From: Acanthosepion esculentum
Taxonomy: Eukaryota > Mollusca > Cephalopoda > Sepiida > Sepiidae
Direction: 5' to 3'
Assembly: GCA_964036315.1 (NCBI GenBank)
Contig: OZ038517.1
Span: 50,261,406-50,325,405 of the forward strand
Length of the DNA stretch: 64,000 bases
The notes under the pieces: generated by a model
Database searches by the model: none
The model's input: the letters and a program-made list of their open reading frames with translations, nothing else
Told to the model about the DNA's origin: nothing
Shown here: piece by piece, positions 54,480 through 64,000 of the stretch
Layout: each line of letters starts with the position of its first letter
Position numbering within the stretch: the stretch's first letter is position 1
Program-made: the position numbers and the translations under genes

Positions 54480-54805
54480 ATATGAGTAACGATGATGTTT
54501 TAGAGAAAATGTAAACATTACTTACATTATTCGAACTGTTATCCTTATCTTCATTATCATTTTCACAACGTTTCGGCCGTTGTACGCTACAGCCTTCTTC
54601 AGGTGATTTCGAACCGAACTACGTATTTTGTCCACCAGGGTAGACTGTTCTAATTCCACGCCCCATGCCTCCTTCGGATGCCTCAGTTATTTCCCCTTAA
54701 GTCAACTCTCCAAGTTTTTGGTTCACCACTACTGTGCCCTGGTATTTAACTCACAACTCTTTGGGTCTAGTCACTGGATCTAACCAACTCCTTTATCCAC
54801 TGGGC
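54480..54805 (-). repeat. SINE family B, left half of inverted pair
   Basis: Minus-oriented, head 'tggcccagtggataaaggag' near 54800 and B-box-like 'tgagttaaataccagg' near 54745, tail with hammerhead-like unit at 54564-54605 (CAC/GTG stem I kept). Confidence 0.75.
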
Positions 54806-54975
54806 CATTAGGAACTAGAACAATCTAACCCCCGGTGGACGAAATAATGGGTTCGGTTCGAGATTCCAACCACCTGAAGAAGGCCGAAGCGTGCAACGGC
54901 CGAAACGTTGTGAATATGGCAAATGAAGATAACAGTCCGAATAATGTAAATAATCATAATACCTCATTTCAGAGA
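54806..54975 (+). repeat. SINE family B, right half of inverted pair
   Basis: Starts in the body ('aggaactagaacaatctaac') with no head, and carries a hammerhead-like unit at 54871-54912, the same arrangement as 27839-28065. Confidence 0.75.
54871..54912 (+). ncRNA. Hammerhead-like motif in SINE family B
   Basis: Stem I CAC (54871-54873) with GTG (54910-54912), CTGAAGA at 54874-54880, one extra A, helix II GGCCG (54882-54886) with CGGCC (54897-54901), GAA at 54902-54904, ACGT palindrome, U at 54909 as the possible cleavage base. Confidence 0.55.
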
Positions 54976-55724
54976 TATAGACAGAAAATAGAAACTGTTG
55001 AAATTTTATACTGAGGAAAGAGGGCTTAGAAAATCTGACACTCACAGGACATATTGAAGGCAAGCGGAACAAAAGACAACCGCGCATAACCTACCCAACA
55101 AACTTGTGTATAAAGTTGGCAAATGGGGATAGCAACAAGAAACTTTACTAAGATCTACAAAAAAGAGGAAGCAGTGGAGAGCCATGATCGTCACGACATA
55201 TTGAACAAAAGACGGAGCGCTTTGAAAAACCTAATTTTCACCGGGCCAGATTAAACCAAGCCAGAGAATTTTGGGGCGTCATAGTTTAAATACTGACTCG
55301 TGATGGCCCGGATTTCAGTAGCAATGACTGTAATTTATCCGTTTAAATGTAGACTGACTAGTTCGTTCATTGGGGCACAGCATCAGAACTTTTGTATCTT
55401 TCAGAATTCGATAATAGCAATCTCAACTCTTCCGAGAATACCACATGCAATCTTTCTGGCTGGATTTTCTAAGACGAAAAATAACCATTATTTCCTGTCG
55501 GACAAATGTTCTTATAGTTTCAGCCGTTTTTCCTTTCAGTCTTCTACAGGTCCTGTCGATCCCGTGGGACAATGACCCAGAGAATTGGCATTGTAATTAT
55601 AATCTCAATAACCCTGGGCTGGCCTGGGCTGGGCTGTCCAAATATTCCCACTCGCAATGGAGACGGGATTCACATTAACTAAATAAATAACCAAGAGGAG
55701 ATACTCATAGACATGATCAGTGAA
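54976..55724. other. No recognisable gene
   Basis: Mixed composition. The 91-codon frame at 55300-55575 (MMARISVAMTVIYPF) has no known family. A short GGGCT run lies at 55614-55636. Confidence 0.35.
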
Positions 55725-56145
55725 ACGAGTACAAGCGGCCACACACTGGCTAGCCGCACGTATCCGAGTATGCTTGTCTGCTAGAGCTAAGCTAACCTAT
55801 CCCTGTTGCAGCTGCCTACTCAGGCACGTTAGTGTTTGCTCAACACCGAACCCACCTATTATTTATACTATAGCTATGCTGAGAGGACCTTACTTACCTT
55901 TCTCTGGGTGATAGGGATCAACAGTCTGAACAAAGCTAGTACGCTCAAACCCTCTGTCACGACGACCTGTGACTTTGTGCTAGTACAACCATCGACGACT
56001 CCCAAATAGTCGCGTCTACTCAATTTGGATAACAATTTCCAGGTCGATAACCTCAAGAAATCGCCTTTCTGACAAATCGACCATGGTGAGATTCGAACCC
56101 GGGTCTCATGGTCAGAAAGCGAATGTTCTAACCAATCGGAGGAAG
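55725..56145 (-). repeat. tRNA-headed SINE family J, copy 1
   Basis: Collinear with 56870-57290. On the minus strand a perfect B-box 'gggttcgaatctc' lies near 56097 and the head continues to 'ggttagaacattcgctttct'. The polypurine tract cuts the head at 56145. Confidence 0.72.
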
Positions 56146-56612
56146 GAGGAGGAAAAAGAAAAGAAAAAGGAAAAAGGAAAAAAGAACTAGAAAGAAGAAC
56201 TAGTAGAAAAAAGAAAAAAAAGAAGAAAGGAAAAAGAAGAAGAAGAAGAAGAAGAAGAAGAAGAAGAAGAAGAAGAAAAAGAAGAAAAAGAAAAAGAAAA
56301 AGAAGAAAAAGAAAAAGAAAAAAGAAAAAGAAGGAGAAGAAGAAAAAGAAGAAGAAGAAAAAGAAGGAGAAGAAGAAAAAGAAGAAGAAGAAAAAGAAGG
56401 AGAAGAAGAAAAAGAAGAAGAAGAAGAAAAAGAAGGAGAAGAAGAAAAAGAAGGAGAAGAAGAAGAAGAAGGAGAAGAAGAAAAAGAAGGAGAAGAAGAA
56501 GGAGAAGAAGAAAAAGAAGGAGAAGAAGAAAAAGAAGAAGAAGAAGAAAAAGAAGGAGAAGAAGAAAAAGAAGGAGAAGAAGAAAAAGAAGGAGAAGAAG
56601 AAAATCAAGGGA
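56146..56612. repeat. Polypurine (GAA)n-type tract
   Basis: Almost 470 bases of A and G only on the plus strand, with units such as 'gaagaaaaagaaggagaaga'. Leu-, Phe- and Ser-rich frames on the minus strand are by-products. Confidence 0.95.
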
Positions 56613-56829
56613 ATTATAAATATATCGGTGGGGTGTTAATTGAAATGTACACACTTTTTTATCCAGCCTCATATGAGCTTAAGAGGAATTTTTTAGTATG
56701 TATGCAAGGGCTCATGACTTCGATTTTCTCGTTCAAAGGGTTCTTTGGATCCGAAAATGTCATTATTGCTGATTTTTTAAACCAAGGTAGCGGATTCAAC
56801 TGTAACAGTTTAAATTTGTTCCAGTTGCA

Positions 56830-57295
56830 TAAAGCTCAATCATTTTTTCTGTATCTCATTATGTATAGCTGGCCACTCGTATTCGAGTCTACTAAGGCGG
56901 CTAGCCAATCCCTATTGCAGACGCTTGCTCAGGCGCATTTGTGTTTATTCAACACTCACAGAGCTCACCTGTGGTTTATACTGCAAATATGCTGCGCAAG
57001 TGCGTGTTGTCTAGCGTGGTCAACAATTTGAACAAGGCCAGCACGCTCAAACTCTCGGCCACGATGACTTGTGACTTCGTGCTAGCCAATTTCGCTCACA
57101 AGTCTTGGGTCAATCCGTGGTATGGCTTTCAGGCACTTTCTAAAGTGTCCGTGTGTTGGGATCGACCCCTCAAATCAGATAACCTCAAGATGTCTCCTTC
57201 CTGACAAATCGACCATGGCGAGATTCGAACCCGGGTTTCATGGTCAGAAAGTGAACGTTCTAATCACACGGGCACGCGCCCATATAATCTGCCAG
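56830..57295 (-). repeat. tRNA-headed SINE family J, copy 2
   Basis: Minus strand: 'gcgcgtgcccgtgtgattag' (acceptor and A-box region) and 'cccgggttcgaatctcgcc' (B-box) at 57290-57215, followed by the body shared with copy 1 ('gtgctagccaatttcgctca' plus). The spacing suits a polymerase III promoter. Confidence 0.75.
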
Positions 57296-57370
57296 AAATG
57301 AATGAATAAAGGGTTCGAGCCGAAATGCTCTGCAGACACGTGAAGAGTTCGCCGTGGCAACAGCCTAGAG

Positions 57371-57569
57371 CAGGGGGTTCTTAACCTTGCTTGCCTCATG
57401 CACCCTTTTCACCATTTGTCACAATGCCATTCCGCTCCTCCTTTTCTAGGTGACAGGCCAAATAGGCCAAATTCTATAATTGCTCTCCCCACGAACCTTA
57501 CCGGGGTCACAATTCACCCCTGGAAATTCACACCTTGGGAGTGAATTTCACATTTGTTGAGAACCCCTG
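57371..57569. mobile_element. hAT-type MITE with intact target duplication
   Basis: Inverted ends 'cagggggttcttaac' and 'gttgagaacccctg' enclose 199 bp. The 8-bp direct repeat 'gcctagag' is present on both sides (57363-57370 and 57570-57577), as hAT elements make. No coding capacity. Confidence 0.92.
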
Positions 57570-57689
57570 GCCTAGAGCAGTTAAGGCGTTCGCACGCTGA
57601 TTTGGTGGCCAGTAAATTTCGAGTTCAATCCGCGGGCCGAGTAATTGGAATATACACGCATTTAGCGGAAAGAGGATTTAGTGGAAATT

Positions 57690-57800
57690 CAGTAGCAATG
57701 CTGATGACAACTGTTTACTCCTGTGTTAATTGTGTTAAAGTCTGATCGGTTCTATGAGGTCAAATTGGCAGCTGATCTCAAAATGCCCTACAATCTGTTG
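57690..57800 (+). pseudogene. LINE family 1 RT fragment
   Basis: Encodes NADDNCLLLC, a decayed form of the RT catalytic YADD box, followed by sequence matching 61615-61700 ('gtctgatcggttc', 'gtcaaattggcagctgatc'). Confidence 0.6.
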
Positions 57801-58269
57801 CTACATCAAGTCAGGTGCTTCTATTTATCTCGAGATCTATATCTACAATTCTCAAAATGTATGTGTGTGTGTGTGTGTGAAAACGGACGTCGTTTATGCA
57901 TTTCCAGTTCTCATCCGATTTTGATGAAACTTTTTTGCTTGATAGATAATTCTTCAACGTCAGTTTTGAGTCCAAATTGTTGGCGACAATGGCTCTCCAC
58001 TACTGCCTATTATAACTCTTAGCAACGTTTTACTATTTACTGTTCGGGGATATATATATATATTTCATAAAAACTTTAATAAAAAATAAATAATTTAAAT
58101 TATTACAATAATATTATTTATTATTATACAGTTCCCTTTTCAGGGCCACCCGCCATTCAAATTGTTCACACACACACATTTGGGAATGTGCTTAAGTTGC
58201 ACCCAATTATTGATTTTCGGGTGGGATGAATTTAAACTAAAACTGCTGCAAGTGAACGGCAAAAATTCT

Positions 58270-58640
58270 AAGTAATGAAAGACCCGGGCAAAGACGGGTT
58301 ATACTGCTAATTCCTGATAAAACCGAAAAAAAGAATCTGCAATGTTATCGGTCTTAACCAGGCATTTCGGCTCCAGTCACCTTCCCGCCGACGTAACGTC
58401 GCTTCAATGTACAATTTCTTTTAGTAAATATTCTCATGGTAATTGTTCTGATCATCTTGTCTCCTTTGGAAAGCTCGACTTCATGAATTTAAGCGCAGAA
58501 CTCGATTGGCAGCTAGGTTTCATCATTTTATAGTTCAAATGGCTAGATATAACCGTAAGTTCTATGCCAACACTTTCTTTTCATGCACCTCTCACTTGTG
58601 GAACTCATTATTAATTTTCTAATCTATATTGATTGCGAAC
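58270..58640 (+). pseudogene. LINE family 1 C-terminal fragment
   Basis: Contains 'agaatctgcaatgttatcgg' and 'ctcatggtaattgttctgat', which align with 62450-62570, through to 'cacttgtggaactc'. Many stops. Confidence 0.6.
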
Positions 58641-58727
58641 AATCACAGAATGTTGGTCTGAAAGTTGTGATAAAATGCAGCAGAATATAGCTGAAATGCT
58701 ACCACATATGGTATGATGTTCCTGCTC

Positions 58728-58731
58728 TCTA

Positions 58732-58768
<37 letters not shown>

Positions 58769-58850
58769 TTTATATATATATATATATATATATTTTATAT
58801 ATATTTTATATATATATATATATATATATTTTATATATATATATATATAT

Positions 58851-58883
<33 letters not shown>

Positions 58884-58915
58884 TTTATATATATTTTATA
58901 TATATATATTTTATA

Positions 58916-58956
<41 letters not shown>

Positions 58957-58967
58957 ATATATATATA
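58728..58967. repeat. (CT)n and interrupted (TA)n array
   Basis: A CT run followed by about 220 bases of TA repeats broken at intervals by 'tttta', which gives a higher-order pattern. Confidence 0.95.
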
Positions 58968-59120
58968 GCGATCCTTTACAAAATTCAAGGAAGAATTTGC
59001 AATGTTATTGGTTCGGACTTGGCATCTCGGCTTCAGTCACTTGACCCGCTAACGTAATGTAGCCTCCCTGTGCCTTTTCTGTGAACGTCAGCGTGTTGAA
59101 ATCTACACAGTATTTAATAT
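58968..59120 (+). pseudogene. LINE family 1 fragment
   Basis: 'gaatttgcaatgttattggt', 'ggcatctcggcttcagtcac' and 'agcctccctgtgccttttct' match 62455-62545. Confidence 0.6.
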
Positions 59121-59207
59121 CGTTGATGTTATTGCTAACATTTTTGTCGAGATTCACAAACTCTACTCTTCCTGCTGCGTTTATATTTTCAATGCTACTA
59201 CTGTGCA

Positions 59208-59446
59208 TTATATATATATATATATATAAAAGAAATAATCATACATAGAATCAATCAACAATATTAATGCGATTAATGTCGAAATCCCTTCGCTAGTAGA
59301 ACATAATGTATTCATTAAAATACTGTTAATCCATTGAATGATGTGATCCTCATTTATAAAACTGTTGTCAGATGTTTCTAGTGTATATTTTTTTAAGTTA
59401 AGCAAGTACTTTCGAAGATCCATGTCCTCATCATCAGACTGTAATT
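59208..59446 (-). repeat. Hammerhead-like motif followed by open frame and (TA)n
   Basis: Minus strand: CTGATGA, extra T, imperfect helix II GAGGAC...GATCTTC, GAA, AGTACTT (compare 30794-30835). An ATG inside the loop of helix II opens MDLRKYLLNLKKYTLETSDN, and the frame ends in (TA)n at 59210-59228. A second copy of the same peptide block (QWINSILMHTLYSTSEVISP) lies at 59771-59905. I suspect a Penelope-like terminal repeat overlapping the ORF start; the protein itself is not recognised. Confidence 0.45.
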
Positions 59447-59770
59447 GTTTTCCTTTAAAGTTAAAACTTGAAGACGAAATAAATGTTTGTTGATCGAAAG
59501 ATGTTTTTTAGAATGTGCTATTTATTGAGGGTTGTACAATCTCGTAACGTGCAAGTCGCAACGTTAAAGTTCAAATTTTCAAGTGAGAATTTTTATATGA
59601 ATTTTGTAATGTGGTAAATCCACAAATTCTTTTTTTTTTTACAAGTGTTTTTCAGTTAATATGACATGAACTAAGTATATAGTTCAATTAATAGAGTGAT
59701 ATGTCTTAGTAATTTTTTTTTCAGGAATTTCCTACTGCGGTTCAATTGTTTTTTTTATAAACATAGTATA

Positions 59771-59935
59771 TTAGGCAGCATATATTTTATATATAAAGAA
59801 ATAACCAGAGATAGAATCAATCAGCAATATTAATGCGATTAATGGCGAAATCACTTCGCTAGTAGAATATAATGTATGCATTAAAATACTGTTAATCCAT
59901 TGAAAAAAAAAAAAAATATATATATATATATATGA
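59771..59935 (-). repeat. Second copy of the 59208-59423 segment
   Basis: Shares 'gaatcaatcagcaatattaa' and 'aatactgttaatccattga' with few changes. It is truncated before the hammerhead-like part by an A run and a TA run (59903-59932). The stretch 59450-59770 between the copies holds nothing recognised. Confidence 0.65.
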
Positions 59936-60174
59936 CAAAGAAAAGATACGCAAAAAAAAACAATATTGAATATTTATTAAGTACTTGAAATTTTAATCAG
60001 TAAATTGTTCTTAAAATGGTGGCAATATTTGGGATGTTAAATAGTAAGATTTTTAATTTTTCTCCCCCCCACCCCCCCAAAAAAATGAAAATGTATCGTA
60101 CTAAGCTACGCCCCGGAGTAAAACCAACTTAACTTCGTCCCGCTTACCTGTTTGCATCTTTCCACAAAAATTGG

Positions 60175-60470
60175 TTGGATTCCTTTAATGGCATATCCAC
60201 CTCAATGAGTTATTTAATTCCGTTTGTTTTTCAAAAACGTATTGCTAGTAATAATTAAAAAAAAAATGTATTGTTGATATTAAAACCTATTTTTACACTT
60301 TCATAGTTTTGATTCCAGTTTGGAAGTTAATTATTTACGCACAGCTGGGACCCTAACAGGTGATACCCCCAACACTGGGTCTGGGTGGACCTGGGAATAC
60401 AATTAAGAGGTGGTTCCACGCTCCTCAGAAGTCGGATACAGTTTATTGTCATAACCAGGACGTCGCGTTG
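60175..60470 (-). repeat. SINE-like repeat family A, copy 7
   Basis: Tail 'atggcatatccacctcaatg', one or two 'gtattgctagtaataat' units and the core 'gctgggaccctaacaggtga'. Confidence 0.72.
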
Positions 60471-60639
60471 GGTGAGTGGAGGTTGGCTTACGCCTCTGCA
60501 GAGGTGGAGTCGGCGTATTCTGAAGCCTCAGCCGATAGGGCATCCAAAATTTGGTTTCGATCGGTCATTGTATGGCTATTTTAGAGGGTGTGACGGACAG
60601 ACTAACGGAAGTCATAGAATTTTATATATAGATAGATAC

Positions 60640-61416
60640 AATAGTAGATCCGGCATTGCTGACAAAGTTAACCTGGGCGTTGGCCTCGAAAAGGACCTCC
60701 AATCTGTGGTTGACTGGGGCAGGAAATGGCTTGTAAACTTTAATGCCTCCAAAACGAAATTGCTCACATTTACCCACCACAGAGAAACCTCCCTGCCACC
60801 TATCAGCATGGCTGATGCTCAACTCCACGAGAACGTCTCTCTGCGCCTTCTTCGTCTCACGCTGTCCACTGACCTGAGGTGGACCAACTACATTGAATCA
60901 ATAGCTGCATCTACCGCAAGGAAAGTTGGTTCTCCGTGTCGCGCCAGAAGGTCTTTCTCGCCTGAGTCCATTCTTCAAGATATTACTATTCGACCTTGCA
61001 TTGAATATTGTTGCCATATATGGTCTGGTGCCCCCGCTGTTCATCTCAAGGTCCTCGACAAAATCCAAAGACGGATATTCAATGTGATAGGTCCTGACCT
61101 GGCATCTCGACTACAGTCCCTTTCTTTCATACGTGATGCGGCTTCCGTCTGTCTTTTCTACAAAAAATTTCATGGCAACTGCTCTGATGAGCTATTTTCC
61201 CTGGTGCCCCGACTCTGTGAATTTAAGCGTTCTACTAGGTTGGCATCTAGGTCCCACCCTTTCACAGTCGAAACAGTTAAATGTAACCGCCTCTTCTACT
61301 CCCAAACTTTCCCATCTCGCAATTCCCGACAGTGGAACGCTCTTCCTCTTGCTTCCCCGATAGCTATAATCTTCAAATATTTAAGTGTAATATCAATCGA
61401 CATTTTGTTGCCTTGA
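60640..61416 (+). pseudogene. LINE family 1 reverse transcriptase C-terminal ORF, longest copy
   Basis: An open plus frame (it continues from 60385 but the first part is family A SINE) reads LQSVVDWGRKWLVNFNASKT and KLLTFTHHRETSLPPISMAD. RPCIEYCCHIWSGAP and LDKIQRRIFNVIGPDLASRL follow, then CNRLFYSQTFPSRN at the end. This is the thumb and C-terminal part of a jockey/CR1-like non-LTR element. The catalytic YADD box lies further 5' in the family (see 61609) and is absent here. Stop at 61414-61416; the 3' UTR ends with 'ccttgcttggagtaaaatgc' at about 61508 and an A-rich tail. No stop in about 250 codons suggests it is the youngest copy. Confidence 0.85.
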
Positions 61417-61539
61417 TCTCCGTCCTTCTCTTTATCCTTTCCTCAAATATGACTTTTCACTTTCACTTTCACTTTCTGTAAGCGCTTGCGTGCTCGTGAT
61501 ACTCCCGCCTTGCTTGGAGTAAAATGCTTAAAACTAAAA

Positions 61540-61875
61540 TAAAATAAAAAATACTTTCATGGTCATTGTTCCGATTACCTCGCCTCTATGATTATATAAC
61601 AACTCTTTATCTATGCTGATGACAGTTATTTACTCCTGTCTGCATACTAAGTCTGATCGGTTCGTTACGGTCAAATTGGCAGCTGATCACAACAGTGACC
61701 TACATTCGGTTGTCAACTTGGGCAAGGAATCGCATATTATTTTTAATTCTCTGCAGATACCTTCAGAGTTCGACGTGACTATAGCCGAGAAGATTTCAGC
61801 GTTTGCCTGTTGAGTTGGTGGCCAATTAATTTTGCGTCCAGTCCGTCGGCTGAGTGGTAGGAATAAGCGCACACT
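61540..61875 (+). pseudogene. LINE family 1 fragment with YADD box
   Basis: The plus strand reads LFIYADDSYLLLS at about 61604-61642, the RT catalytic site, then many stops. It follows directly on the A-rich tail of the previous copy. Confidence 0.7.
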
Positions 61876-61959
61876 TATTGGAAACAGAGTGAGCGATAAC
61901 CTAACCGGTTTAAAAGTACAATCGACTCCCTAGACACCGAGAAAAGAATTAGAACACGT

Positions 61960-62895
61960 CGATAACCATCCTGATGGGAATCAGTTCTCAATTCGGAAAC
62001 TATGCTAATGGCAACTAGAGCCTCCTGTCCTAATAGTAACTCTGATCTCCGAACAGAACTACATTTTGCTGTTAACTGGGGCAAGGAATGACCTGTTCCT
62101 TTTAACGCCGAATCGAAACGGCTCTCTATCAATCGTCTGAGGAGAATCCTTTCTGCCTTCGATCGGTATGGCCGACGCCAACGGCCGGCAGGAGACACAT
62201 GCCGACCGACAACTGCCGGCAGAAGACACTTAATGCGCCTTAGCTGGTTAACGTTTCCCGCCGACCTGAATTGGAAAGATCATATTGAACCAGTTGCCAG
62301 GCCTGCTGCTAGAAAATTTGGTTCATGTGTCGTGCCAGAATCTATCTTACACATTTATAAGACTTACAATCTTACCAAGCTTTGAATATTACTGCCAAAT
62401 ATAGTCTGCTGTTCCCGCGACATATTTAGTAATTCTTTATAAATTCCAAAAGAAGAATCTGCAATGTTATTGGTTCTGACCTGGCATCACGGCTTCAGTC
62501 CCTTTCCCACTGCTGTAACGTAGCTTCCCTGTGCCTTTTCTATAAATACTTTCATGGTAACTGTTCTGATGCGCTCTTCTCTATGATACCTAGAATCTGT
62601 GGATTTAAACGCAGTACAAGATTGGCTGCGAGGTGTCATCATTTTACCTTTCTCTGCTGTTTCTTCTATCGCACTTCTTGCGTGTGCAACTCTCTTCCGA
62701 TTTCTTGCATTCCAGTCAAGTTTGACTTTCAAAGATTTAAATGCGAGGGCAGTCGTTATCATCTGTTTTTTTTAATTTCTATTCTTTCATTGTTCCTGTT
62801 CGTTAATAGTCTTTTTCTTGTATTATTTCACACTCAATAACACCCTGCGTCTTAGTGGCTTTGTTGCCTTGTTTGGGATGAAATGATAAAAAACG
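61960..62895 (+). pseudogene. LINE family 1, heavily decayed longer copy
   Basis: Traces include 'ctggttaacgtttcccgccg' and 'gatcatattgaaccagttgc' with frame pieces matching WLxNFN and IESIAAS regions of the main copy. The tail 'ttgccttgtttgggatgaaa' is at about 62862. A short local repeat ('ccgacaactgccggcaga' and 'ccaacggccggcaggaga') sits at 62175-62230. Confidence 0.65.
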
Positions 62896-63059
62896 TTCAG
62901 AAAAATTGGTCCAGTTTGAAATTCCGCGAAGGTTTCGCCAAATCTTCAGGGACCTTAAGGTGAAGGGTCACAAGTGCCAAAACGTTGTGTTTGTCACTAA
63001 GATTATAGTGTGTATATATATATATATTATGAAATGGACAAAGTCCGACAATTATTTAA

Positions 63060-63576
63060 GATATTTTTTATGTTTATACGTTCTACTTATAGATACAAAT
63101 ATTTAAGTAAATGCTCTGTTTATAATAAACAGTATTAACAACAGGAATCGAACCTGTATCCTATACGGAACTGTCATATAACCTGACGTGCCTTAACCGT
63201 TTGGGTCACAGAGGAGCGTTCGGTTAGCATGGTCGATTTTACCGTTTTTAAACAATTTGTCGTGATTTTCTCTCATCCATTCATATCTGCTCAATGCGTG
63301 TCCAAATGTAAACAAATGATGTCATACATTATGAAATGGACAAAGTCCTACAATTATTTAAGACATTTTTTATGTTTATACATTCTTTTTATAGATACAA
63401 ATATTTAAGTAAATGCTCTGTTTATAATAAAGAGTATTAACAACATTTACCGGCCTGAATGTCGGAGGACGCATATTTTCTATGAAAATTTCTCGGACAT
63501 CCAGGCCGGTAAATGTTCTTAAAACGGTTTATTATAAACAGAGCATTTACTTAAATATTTATATCTATAAAAAGAA

Positions 63577-63580
<4 letters not shown>
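63060..63580. repeat. SINE family G cluster with inverted tails
   Basis: Two plus-strand blocks 'acaaatatttaagtaaatgc' (63097 and 63398) and a third in inverse at about 63546. One tRNA-like head lies on the minus strand (63135-63225, A-box 'ccaaacggttaaggcacg', B-box 'ggttcgattcctg'). 63440-63560 is a foldback with 'aacatttaccggcctgaatg' and its mirror. Confidence 0.72.
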
Positions 63581-63585
<5 letters not shown>

Positions 63586-63621
<36 letters not shown>

Positions 63622-63622
63622 C
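63586..63622. repeat. (TA)n microsatellite
   Basis: TA array after a short TG run. Confidence 0.94.
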
Positions 63623-63639
63623 CAAATCAAAATTTTCTT

Positions 63640-63700
63640 CCTTGCGTCTTAGTGGCTTTATTGCCTTGCTTGTGGTGAAACGATTTTAAAAAATCCTGCT
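63640..63700 (+). mobile_element. LINE family 1 tail
   Basis: 'cgtcttagtggctttattgc' and 'cttgcttgtggtgaaacgat' match the tails at 62845-62890 and 130-185. The remaining 300 bases to the end hold no recognised feature. Confidence 0.6.
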
Positions 63701-64000
63701 TCTAGTGTTTGCTGGCGCTGTTCCAAGTGATCTAAATATTGGTACAGCTTTAGATGTCACATTTAATTTTTTTTGCAGCTCACGAGCAAGGTCCTGGTAT
63801 TTTTATTTCATTTTTTTTTTCGTAGTCTGATGATACAGAAATATCCACATGATGACGGGCCTCCTTTTTTTAAAATTTACAACAGTTATTTCACAATTTA
63901 TCCATTGCCGAAACAGTTTTTCAATCGGACTGACTTGAGCCACGAAGACGGAACTAATTTCCAACCACTTCGCTTAATCCTACTGAGTTAGGGATTCAAA

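Noticed and set aside
57215..57295. A real tRNA gene
   Set aside because: The A and B boxes are good but the arms do not form a clean cloverleaf, and the sequence continues into a SINE body present twice.
62905..62990. Another hammerhead-like motif ('ggtgaagggtcacaagtgcc' followed by AAAACG)
   Set aside because: It resembles the family B tail, but neither CTGANGA nor GAA is kept, so it is at best a decayed relic.

Overview
The window looks like intergenic or intronic DNA from a repeat-rich, AT-rich animal genome. I infer a mollusc, most likely a cephalopod. The reasons are dense (TA)n tracts, several tRNA-derived SINE families, Tc1/mariner and hAT elements, Penelope-like retroelements with GIY-YIG endonucleases, and non-LTR retrotransposon remnants. 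There are no bacterial-type genes. I found no intact host protein-coding gene, no tRNA or rRNA gene outside repeats, and no CRISPR array. Most long open frames come from minisatellites whose unit length is a multiple of three.

Layout. 0-10 kb: a broken Tc1 element, SINEs, foldback repeats, a deletion-derivative mariner-like element whose transposase 3' end has become a 42-bp minisatellite, and remnants of two different LINEs. 10-22 kb: a family carrying hammerhead-like motifs beside (TA)n, a nearly complete but frameshifted mariner, a CA/TA-rich low-complexity block, a long Penelope-like endonuclease fragment, and several MITEs. 22-29 kb: minisatellites and head-to-head SINE pairs. 29-44 kb: a 0.5-kb foldback with a hammerhead-like motif in each arm, a locally duplicated segment, tandem SINE bodies, a minisatellite with nested trinucleotide arrays, and Penelope-like RT and endonuclease fragments. 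44-57 kb: a second copy of the deletion-derivative mariner, more foldbacks, a 1.4-kb A-rich tract, one GC-richer promoter-like island near 51.4-51.9 kb, composite 5S rRNA/tRNA SINEs and a polypurine tract. 57-64 kb: a hAT MITE with an intact 8-bp target duplication and at least five truncated copies of one LINE family.

The most interesting signal is a recurring RNA-like motif: CTGANGA, then a hairpin, then GAAA. It matches the catalytic core of the hammerhead ribozyme. It occurs at about twenty places in at least eight unrelated repeat families. In about nine loci I can also draw stem I, stem III and a permitted NUH cleavage site. The helix II sequences differ between families while pairing is kept. 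One copy lies 3' of a Penelope-like endonuclease fragment, in agreement with the known presence of hammerheads in Penelope-like elements. Others sit in tRNA-promoter SINEs and in foldback elements. Downstream of most non-SINE copies there is a (TA)n array. I read these as decayed retroelement ends that spread hammerhead motifs and (TA)n tracts together.
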